Source: an uncultured Bacilli bacterium
Lineage (GTDB): Bacteria; Bacillota_I; Bacilli_A; RF39; UBA660
DNA length: 10,339 nt
Direction of reading: 5' to 3'
Assembly (NCBI GenBank): GCA_934130045.1
Contig: CAKOXI010000033.1
Span: 1 to 10,339 of the forward strand
Below, piece by piece: positions 1-4,435 of the stretch (the first letter of the stretch is position 1; every line of letters starts with the position of its first letter). The notes below the pieces were generated by a model. That model was given only the letters and a program-made list of their open reading frames with translations, ran no database searches and was not told where the DNA came from. The translations under genes and the position numbers were made by a program.

Positions 1-219
1 GCCGATGCAGTAACAGGCGCAAAAGAAAAATATATAAGTGAAGGATTTGTAGATTATATAGCAAAACCATTTAATAGGGAACAAATAAAAATAAAATTAG
101 ATAAAATATTTAAAAAAAATAATGAACCATTATTTAGTAATGAAATACCAAAAGAATTATTAGATATGAGTAAACAACCAAGTGAAATAGATTTAAGTTC
201 ATTAACTGAAAATAAATAA
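1..219 (+). CDS. C-terminal end of a receiver-domain protein, probably a hybrid sensor histidine kinase (5' truncated by window edge)
   Basis: The frame is open from the first base and ends at TAA 217-219, giving 72 visible residues. They begin ADAVTGAKEKYISEGF and continue to DYIAKPF, the last helix-strand part of a CheY-like receiver domain; the Lys-Pro pair (residues 22-23 of the visible part) is the conserved Lys that contacts the phosphoryl group. The wording Ala-Asp-Ala before a helix and 'EGF.DYIAKP' is typical of receivers at the end of hybrid histidine kinases, so I infer a kinase upstream; a stand-alone regulator is less likely because no DNA-binding domain follows. After the receiver comes a polar tail of about 35 residues with no recognisable domain. 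The phosphorylated Asp and any kinase core lie outside the window. A strong terminator follows, so the gene is not cotranscribed with the agr genes. Confidence 0.8.
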   Translation, partial: ADAVTGAKEKYISEGFVDYIAKPFNREQIKIKLDKIFKKNNEPLFSNEIPKELLDMSKQPSEIDLSSLTENK

Positions 220-226
220 AATATTA

Positions 227-262
227 TAAAAATACTAGGTAATTTTACCTAGTATTTTTATC
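227..262 (+). terminator. Intrinsic terminator after the receiver-domain gene
   Basis: A perfect 16-bp inverted repeat (227-242 and 245-260) centred on ACTAGGTAA / TTACCTAGT, with U-rich sequence at the end of the right arm. It starts 8 nt after the upstream stop codon. The A-rich left arm could also give termination on the other strand. Confidence 0.85.
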
Positions 263-315
263 TGTTAATATATAGTTATATGCACGAAATGACTTTTTTT
301 GCGTGTGAAATTAAA

Positions 316-344
316 TTGAATAAATTGTCAAAATATGGTAATAT
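316..344 (+). promoter_or_regulatory. Candidate sigma-A promoter of the agrA-agrC operon
   Basis: TTGAAT (316-321), a 17-bp spacer, then TAATAT (339-344) preceded by TG and one base (336-338), an extended -10. Transcription would start near 351, leaving a leader of about 45 nt before the agrA start codon. No clear pair of LytTR direct repeats was found around it, so autoregulation by AgrA is not shown by the sequence. Confidence 0.55.
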
Positions 345-395
345 TTAATAGTACGTTCGTAAACTAAATGCGAATTATTTTTAGGAGTGAAGTAA

Positions 396-1097
396 ATGGT
401 AAATTTTATAATATGTGATGATAATCAAAAATTGTTAGAGGAACTAAAAAAAGTAATAAATAAAGCAATGATGAAAAATAATTATGAGTATAAAGTTCAT
501 TCATTCACCGATTATGATGAAGATTTTATGAAAATTACAGATGATAAAATGGCATGTAAAATTTATATTTTAGATGTTGAGGTTCCATCACAATCAGGAA
601 TTAATGTAGCTAGAAAAATTAGAGACAAAGATGTTGATAGTGTTATAATTTTTTTGACTTCTCACAATGAAGTTGGATCTATATTATTAAAAGAAGAAAT
701 TATGTTTTTAACATTCATTTGTAAATATGATGATGCAGAGAAAAGATTAATTTCTGCAATAGGCAAAGCTTTGGAAATGGTTGGTAAGAAAAATGCAATT
801 AGGTTTGAAGATCAAAGCGCTGTTTATACATTGCCAGTAAGAGACATAATTTATATTTATACAGATACATTAGAAAGAAAATTGATTATCAAAACAGATT
901 ATGCTAGTTTTAAAGTTTCTAAAACATTATTAGAAATGGATAAAGTATTACCTGATAATTTTGTACATTCTCATAGAGCATGTATTGTGAACAAAGATAG
1001 AATTAAATTAATTGATAAAAGAAATAATTTAATAATATTTGATAATGATGATAAAGTTGAGTTATTATCAAAGAATTTTAGAAAGGGATTGATTTAA
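396..1097 (+). CDS. agrA: AgrA-type response regulator (receiver plus LytTR DNA-binding domain)
   Basis: A 233-residue transcription factor of the AgrA/ComE class. Residues 1-125 form a receiver domain: the acidic pair D8-D9 after a beta strand, phospho-acceptor D60 in IYILDVEVP, a Thr at 89 in FLTSH and a Lys at 110. Residues about 132-233 form a LytTR domain, with the recognisable segment HSHRACIVN (191-199) and a final KNFRKG helix. Length is normal for the family (S. aureus AgrA is about 238). AGGAG at 383-387 lies 8 nt before the ATG. The gene is immediately followed by the sensor kinase gene, with one base between the stop and the next start, so the two are cotranscribed and probably translationally coupled. 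Inferred role: activated by the peptide-sensing kinase downstream, it binds promoters as a dimer. Its targets cannot be read from this window; the agrBD promoter is the obvious candidate. Confidence 0.92.
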   Translation: MVNFIICDDNQKLLEELKKVINKAMMKNNYEYKVHSFTDYDEDFMKITDDKMACKIYILDVEVPSQSGINVARKIRDKDVDSVIIFLTSHNEVGSILLKEEIMFLTFICKYDDAEKRLISAIGKALEMVGKKNAIRFEDQSAVYTLPVRDIIYIYTDTLERKLIIKTDYASFKVSKTLLEMDKVLPDNFVHSHRACIVNKDRIKLIDKRNNLIIFDNDDKVELLSKNFRKGLI

Positions 1098-1098
1098 T

Positions 1099-2409
1099 GT
1101 GGGAGTGGATTTAACAACAATCACAATTAGTTCAATGATTTTATCACTTGCAATTATTTATGTTATGTTTAAAATATTGGATATTAATTTTTTTAATTAT
1201 AGTGTAGAAAAGATGATATTAGGATATGGACTAATGATTATTTATCTTACTTTAAGTTATAATAGTACCATGCTTTTTTTACGATATTTATCATTTATAT
1301 TTGTATTAACTATTATATTTTTTCTAATATTAAAGAATAACACAAAGGAAATATTTGTTGCTAGTTTTTTAACTTTTATTTTAATAATAATATCTGAATT
1401 TATTTTTACTGCAATAATAATTGGAATATTAAAACTGAAGATAGAAACCTTTTTCGGAATGATAATATCCAACTTTAGCATTGGGATTATTATGGTAGTT
1501 TTAACGAGTATTAAACCTATCCTAAAACTATTTCATATTATTTCAAATAAATTAGTATCTTCAAGTAGATATTATGTTATTAGCATTATTATCGCTGTAG
1601 CATTATCGGCTAGTATAATTGTTTATATAAATTATTTTGATATATCTGCTGCGTTAAGATTTGTTTTAAGCATAATTGCTGTAATGGTTTATACATTTAT
1701 TACGACAACATTATTTATAGAGAAAAATCAAAATGATAAAATGCAATATGAATACGAATCAGCTTTAAATAATCTAAAAGAATATGAAAGAATTTTAGAT
1801 ATTCAAAAAGTTTCAAATCATGAAAATAAAAATCAATTGTTAGTTATAAAAAGTATGATAAGTAAACGAAATAAAAAGGCAATAGAATATATTGATAGTG
1901 TTTTATTGGAAAAGAAAGAAGATGACGAAGATTTTCTATATAAAACTAATACTATACCTTCTGGTGGATTGCGCGGATTAATATATTACAAATTATTGCT
2001 AATGAAAGAAAAAGATATAAATATTGATTTATCTATACCATTAAATATTAGAAAAGTTGATTTAGAAAAATTTGGTGTAAATTTTAATAGAGATTTGTGT
2101 AAGATTTTAGGTGTAATTTTAGATAATGCCATTCAAGCAGTTTCTGAATTAAATGAAAAAAATATAGAAATAAATTTTATTTTCAATGATGAAAAATTAA
2201 TAATTAGTGTATCAAATAATTATGAGGGAAGCATCGATTTAAGCATGGTCGATAAAATGAAATATACAACAAAAGGTTCAGGACATGGCTACGGATTGAC
2301 TCTATTAAAGCAATTAGTTGATAAAAACGATTTAATAACAAATGAAAGATACATATGTGGTAAAAGTTTTGTTCAAAAAATAATTATTACAATAAAAAAC
2401 AGTGATTAA
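1099..2409 (+). CDS. agrC: AgrC-type membrane sensor histidine kinase (GHKL family)
   Basis: A 436-residue peptide-pheromone receptor kinase. The N-terminal half (about residues 8-206) contains six or seven hydrophobic segments (roughly 8-25, 38-56, 58-78, 86-112, 119-138, 158-178, 184-206), as in the AgrC sensor domain. A helical linker (210-238) leads to the phospho-acceptor segment NHENKNQLLVIKSM with H241. The ATP-binding domain shows the N box (LDNAIQA, N343) and the Gly box TTKGSGHGYGL (390-400), typical of the HATPase_c_5 branch. Start choice: GTG at 1099, with AAAGGGA (1082-1088) about 10 nt upstream. An overlapping ATG at 1097 opens only a five-codon frame, and the next in-frame ATG (1135) has no ribosome binding site. 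By family knowledge it autophosphorylates on binding the cyclic peptide made from AgrD and passes the phosphate to AgrA. The stop codon lies inside the terminator hairpin. Confidence 0.92.
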   Translation: MGVDLTTITISSMILSLAIIYVMFKILDINFFNYSVEKMILGYGLMIIYLTLSYNSTMLFLRYLSFIFVLTIIFFLILKNNTKEIFVASFLTFILIIISEFIFTAIIIGILKLKIETFFGMIISNFSIGIIMVVLTSIKPILKLFHIISNKLVSSSRYYVISIIIAVALSASIIVYINYFDISAALRFVLSIIAVMVYTFITTTLFIEKNQNDKMQYEYESALNNLKEYERILDIQKVSNHENKNQLLVIKSMISKRNKKAIEYIDSVLLEKKEDDEDFLYKTNTIPSGGLRGLIYYKLLLMKEKDINIDLSIPLNIRKVDLEKFGVNFNRDLCKILGVILDNAIQAVSELNEKNIEINFIFNDEKLIISVSNNYEGSIDLSMVDKMKYTTKGSGHGYGLTLLKQLVDKNDLITNERYICGKSFVQKIIITIKNSD

Positions 2410-2431
2410 AAATTTTAATCACTATTTTTTA
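2392..2431. terminator. Bidirectional terminator between the convergent agrAC and agrBD operons
   Basis: An 11-bp perfect inverted repeat, AGTGATTAAAA (2401-2411) and TTTTAATCACT (2413-2423), flanked by T-rich sequence on the right (2424-2430) and A-rich sequence on the left (2393-2399). It therefore has a U-tract on both strands. The agrC stop codon is within the left arm and the agrD stop codon is only 22 bp away on the other strand. Confidence 0.85.
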
Positions 2432-2554
2432 TTATTTAATTAAAGCTTTAGGGCATTCTGGTTCATCAACAACTAGAACAACACATGCACTACTTCCTAA
2501 TGAAGCAACAAATCCTGCAACAGAAGCAACCATAGAAGAAATAAAACTAAACAT
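2432..2554 (-). CDS. agrD: AgrD: precursor of a cyclic (thiolactone) autoinducing peptide
   Basis: A 40-residue peptide with its own good ribosome binding site (AGAGG, 7 nt before the ATG). Three parts are visible, matching AgrD architecture. Residues 1-20 are a hydrophobic/amphipathic leader (MFSFISSMVASVAGF and so on) for membrane association. Residues about 21-29, SSACVVLVV, contain the single core Cys (C24), expected to close a thiolactone with the last residue of the cut peptide. Residues 30-40, DEPECPKALIK, are the acidic recognition tail removed by AgrB; S. aureus AgrD tails read DEPEVPKEL or DEVEVPKEL, so only one residue within DEPExPK differs. It lies 53 bp after agrB on the same strand, with its stop just before the shared terminator. 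Odd points: the ring is purely aliphatic, there is a second Cys (C34) in the tail, and there are six residues from C24 to the acidic tail instead of the usual five. Which residues remain in the mature peptide is inferred, not seen. Confidence 0.93.
   Translation of the reverse strand: MFSFISSMVASVAGFVASLGSSACVVLVVDEPECPKALIK
2468..2494 (-). other. Predicted mature autoinducer core of AgrD
   Basis: Codes for residues 21-29 of AgrD, SSACVVLVV. By analogy with staphylococcal AIPs, the thiol of C24 would join the C-terminal carboxyl after removal of the DEPECPK tail. Cutting directly before Asp30 gives a six-residue ring (Cys plus VVLVV). Cutting one residue earlier gives the usual five-residue ring. 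The N-terminal tail trimmed by a signal-peptidase-like step cannot be fixed from the sequence. Confidence 0.6.
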
Positions 2555-2582
2555 ACTAACACCTCTTCCCTTTTTATTCTAT

Positions 2583-2602
2583 GTTTAAATATAAATTTAA
2601 AC
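2583..2602 (-). repeat. Intercistronic inverted repeat between agrB and agrD
   Basis: GTTTAAAT (2583-2590), four-base loop, ATTTAAAC (2595-2602): a perfect 8-bp hairpin in the 53-bp gap between the agrB stop and the agrD start. It is nearly all A/U and has no U-tract, so it is not a typical terminator. It may separate the two messages or be a processing site. It may also be a chance palindrome in AT-rich DNA. Confidence 0.5.
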
Positions 2603-2607
2603 CAAAC

Positions 2608-3201
2608 TTAAATATATTGTTTATAATTATTATAAGGTAATTTAAAAATCTTATATACCGTAGGCGATATCATAAAACATTGAAGAATTATTGATATCAA
2701 TATTGAACTTGCTAAAAATTGATTTTTAATAAATAAAGATATACAAGTCATAACTACTGTAATGATGCAAGATAATATTTTATAAACAAGTCTTCTTTTT
2801 TTATTTATTATAGGTCTTTTATATGTATCTGCAGGTGCATTCTTAAACATGAAGAAAAGCCCTATTATACCCATTATTAATTTATAATTTGTAGGTATAA
2901 CTAAAATTGTACATATGTAAGGTAATATAATAAATATTAATAAGGATGATATTAAACAAATCCAGCTTTTAGTAGCATGTAATCCAAATGATGGTAATCT
3001 TACTAAATTATAGAATAGTAGAAAAATAATAGTTTGTTTTAATAAACCTAATAAGAATGCTGCAAGTAAAATTATTACCATTTTTGTTATAAGTATATAT
3101 ATTGATTCTAAACCATATTTTATAATGCTTAACTTTTCATCATCAAAATTATTATAGCGTTTGATGAAATTAAGCTGTTTGTTTATTACTGCATTTCTCA
3201 T
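2608..3201 (-). CDS. agrB: AgrB: membrane cysteine endopeptidase that processes AgrD
   Basis: A 197-residue integral membrane protein with about five or six hydrophobic segments (roughly 33-53, 56-66, 83-103, 106-118, 140-158, 162-182). The catalytic pair of the AgrB family is visible in LPSFGLHATKSWIC: H75 and C82, with the same seven-residue spacing as H77 and C84 of S. aureus AgrB. The conserved segment NAPADTYKRP (121-130) is also typical. Length matches the family (about 190-210). Start ATG 3199-3201, with AAGGAGA ending 6 nt upstream. The amphipathic N terminus (residues 1-30, NKQLNFIKRYNNFDDEKL) is as expected for AgrB. It cuts the C-terminal tail of AgrD and forms the thiolactone at the cytoplasmic membrane. 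It is transcribed as agrB-agrD, opposite to the agrAC pair and divergent from the cold-shock gene. Confidence 0.95.
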   Translation of the reverse strand: MRNAVINKQLNFIKRYNNFDDEKLSIIKYGLESIYILITKMVIILLAAFLLGLLKQTIIFLLFYNLVRLPSFGLHATKSWICLISSLLIFIILPYICTILVIPTNYKLIMGIIGLFFMFKNAPADTYKRPIINKKRRLVYKILSCIITVVMTCISLFIKNQFLASSILISIILQCFMISPTVYKIFKLPYNNYKQYI

Positions 3202-3220
3202 ACATCATCTCCTTACACTA

Positions 3221-3259
3221 ATAATGTAACATTTAATTGTGTATATCAAAATTCGACAA
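3221..3259 (-). promoter_or_regulatory. Candidate promoter(s) of the agrB-agrD operon
   Basis: Two overlapping readings on the minus strand. TTGATA (3244-3249), 17 bp, CATTAT (3221-3226) would start the RNA near 3214, right at the AgrB ribosome binding site. TTGTCG (3254-3259), 17 bp, TTAAAT (3231-3236) would give a leader of about 23 nt. Neither is a strong match, as would fit a promoter needing an activator such as AgrA; that last step is inference. Confidence 0.35.
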
Positions 3260-3431
3260 AAATTGCATTTTTTAATAGTGAGTAAACTTAAAAAAATAAT
3301 CATATAATTAACGAAAATGTTGCTTCATTCATATTTTTTAACATTTCAAACATATATAATAACTTTTCCTACCAAATTTTGCTAAAATTGAATATATCGA
3401 CTTGCTTGAATATTAAAAAAAATGTCGTTTT

Positions 3432-3460
3432 TTGATGGATAACTTTTGTTGTAATATAAG
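3432..3460 (+). promoter_or_regulatory. Sigma-A-type promoter of the cold-shock gene
   Basis: TTGATG (3432-3437), exactly 17 bp, TATAAG (3455-3460). RNA would start near 3467, giving a leader of about 50 nt before the ATG. Cold-shock mRNA leaders in other bacteria regulate translation, but no specific structure is recognised here. Confidence 0.6.
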
Positions 3461-3516
3461 GGTTAAGTGAGGTATATTTATATTGTAAGCGAATTTTACA
3501 AGAAGGAGGATTTAAA

Positions 3517-3729
3517 ATGAAAGGTAAAGTAAAATGGTTTAATAATGAAAAGGGGTTTGGATTTATAGAATATAAAGATAATGAAGATATTTTTGTACAT
3601 TATAGTGCGATTTTATCAGAGGGATATAAAACTTTAGTAGAAGGACAATATGTTGAATTTGAATTAGTAAGAACAGATAAAGGACTACAAGCGAAAAATG
3701 TTGTAGAAATCAAGACTGCTTTGGTGTAA
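3517..3729 (+). CDS. csp: Cold-shock domain protein (CspA/CspB family)
   Basis: A 70-residue single-domain nucleic-acid-binding protein, the usual length of bacterial Csp. Both RNA-binding motifs are present: RNP1 KGFGFIE (12-18) and RNP2 IFVHYSAI (25-32), with the aromatic residues W8, F15, F17, F26, H28 and Y29 on the binding face (Tyr at the site often occupied by Phe). The start MKGKVKWFN is characteristic. A strong AAGGAGGA (3503-3510) precedes the ATG by 6 nt. The role by family is binding single-stranded RNA and melting secondary structure, in cold shock or constitutively. It is a monocistronic unit: own promoter upstream, terminator overlapping the stop codon. The last residues KTALV are an unremarkable extension. 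Confidence 0.95.
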   Translation: MKGKVKWFNNEKGFGFIEYKDNEDIFVHYSAILSEGYKTLVEGQYVEFELVRTDKGLQAKNVVEIKTALV

Positions 3730-3742
3730 AAGTAGTTTTTTT
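3715..3742 (+). terminator. Intrinsic terminator of the cold-shock gene, overlapping its stop codon
   Basis: ACTGCTTT (3715-3722) pairs with AAAGTAGT (3729-3736) with one G-U pair and a six-base loop, followed by seven T (3736-3742). The TAA stop (3727-3729) sits in the loop and right arm, so the last codons double as terminator. Confidence 0.7.
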
Positions 3743-3793
3743 GTCTAAATCACATGAAAATAACATAATTTAACATAGTTATAAATAATATTT

Positions 3794-3804
3794 TGTGTTA
3801 TAAT
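3794..3804 (+). promoter_or_regulatory. Extended -10 promoter of hpf
   Basis: TG-T-TATAAT (3796-3804), a perfect -10 with the TGn extension. The -35 at 17 bp (TAGTTA, 3776-3781) is poor, as is common with extended -10 promoters. The start site near 3811 falls on the AGGAGG ribosome binding site (3811-3816), predicting a leader of only about 14 nt. Confidence 0.55.
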
Positions 3805-3824
3805 TACTATAGGAGGATGATATT

Positions 3825-4355
3825 ATGAAATTTAATATTAGAGGACAAAAAATTGAAATAACAGATTCAATAAGAGAATATTGTGAAAAAAGAATAGGAA
3901 AATTAGAAAAATATTTATCTAACAAAGATACAAATGTGAATATTCTAATAAAAGTAAAAGGTCATGAACAAACAGTAGAAGTAACAGTGCCAATTACAAA
4001 AATGGTATTAAGAGCAGAGGAATCAAGTAAAGATCTATATACAGCTATAGATTTAGTTAGTGAAAAACTTGAAAGACAGATTAGAAAGAATAAAACAAGA
4101 ATAATTGCAAGAAAAAATAAGACAAATGATATTGATATAAATGTTGATTTTGATAATGGAGAAGTCGAGGAAGAAAAAAATAAAATTGTAAAAAGAAAAC
4201 AATTTGATGCAAAGCCTATGAATGAAGAAGAAGCTATTTTACAAATGAATATGTTAGGACATGAATTCTTTGTGTATAAAGATTCTGAAACAGGATTTAC
4301 ATGTATTATGTATAAAAGAAAAGATGGCGATTTAGGAATTATTGAAACAAAATAG
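3825..4355 (+). CDS. hpf: Long-form ribosome hibernation-promoting factor
   Basis: A 176-residue protein of the long HPF type. Residues 1-95 are the S30AE/YfiA ribosome-binding domain (MKFNIRGQKIEITDSIREY, then a beta-rich core and a basic helix ending KLERQIRKNKTRI). Residues 96-121 are a charged linker. Residues about 122-176 (KRKQFDAKPMNEEEAILQM, then LGHEFFVYKDSETG and MYKRKDGDLGII) are the C-terminal dimerisation domain found in long HPF. The protein binds the 30S decoding region when growth slows and pairs ribosomes into inactive 100S dimers through its C-terminal domain. AGGAGG at 3811-3816 lies 8 nt before the ATG. The position directly before secA is the standard arrangement in Bacillota, which supports the call. 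No terminator with a U-tract separates it from secA, so some readthrough is likely. Confidence 0.95.
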   Translation: MKFNIRGQKIEITDSIREYCEKRIGKLEKYLSNKDTNVNILIKVKGHEQTVEVTVPITKMVLRAEESSKDLYTAIDLVSEKLERQIRKNKTRIIARKNKTNDIDINVDFDNGEVEEEKNKIVKRKQFDAKPMNEEEAILQMNMLGHEFFVYKDSETGFTCIMYKRKDGDLGIIETK

Positions 4356-4389
4356 TTCCTTTTTTGTGATTAATGCAAAAAAAACTATT
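4351..4389 (+). repeat. Long A/U hairpin between hpf and secA
   Basis: AATAGTT (4351-4357) pairs with AACTATT (4383-4389), then after a two-base CC bulge TTTTTTG (4360-4366) pairs with CAAAAAA (4376-4382) around a nine-base loop. The hpf stop codon is in the left arm. No T-run follows, so this is not a standard terminator for rightward RNA; it may protect the hpf 3' end or attenuate entry into secA. Confidence 0.45.
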
Positions 4390-4414
4390 AATTATGTATA
4401 ATTTTTGATAAAAT
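4374..4414 (+). promoter_or_regulatory. Candidate secA promoter region
   Basis: A perfect TATAAT at 4397-4402 has a weak -35 (TGCAAA, 4374-4379, 17 bp). A second option is the extended -10 TGA-TAAAAT at 4406-4414. Either starts RNA 15-30 nt before the secA ATG. The first -35 lies in the right arm of the preceding hairpin. Confidence 0.4.
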
Positions 4415-4435
4415 AATGTTTAGGAGCGTGATTAG

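Larger units (their letters stand above)
3202..3516. other. Divergent intergenic region between agrB and the cold-shock gene
   Basis: 315 bp with no credible coding sequence on either strand. It holds the agrB promoter candidates at its left end and the cold-shock promoter with a leader of about 50 nt at its right end. In the middle (about 3300-3420) I see only AT-rich DNA, including an 8-base direct repeat TTGAATAT at 3388-3395 and 3406-3413. A 14-base element, TGTCG-N4-TTGAT, occurs in both promoters in opposite orientation (3245-3258 minus, 3423-3436 plus). Confidence 0.6.

Noticed and set aside
261..395. LytTR (AgrA) binding repeats upstream of agrA
   Set aside because: ACGTTCG at 353-359 recalls half of a site, but no second copy was found at about 21-22 bp on either side.
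1257..1481. Minus-strand frame inside agrC
   Set aside because: Antisense of the membrane segments of the kinase; Lys/Ile-rich by composition and without promoter or ribosome binding site.
3300..3420. CRISPR-like or iteron repeats in the agrB-csp intergenic region
   Set aside because: Only one 8-base AT-rich direct repeat is present, with no regular spacing or further copies.
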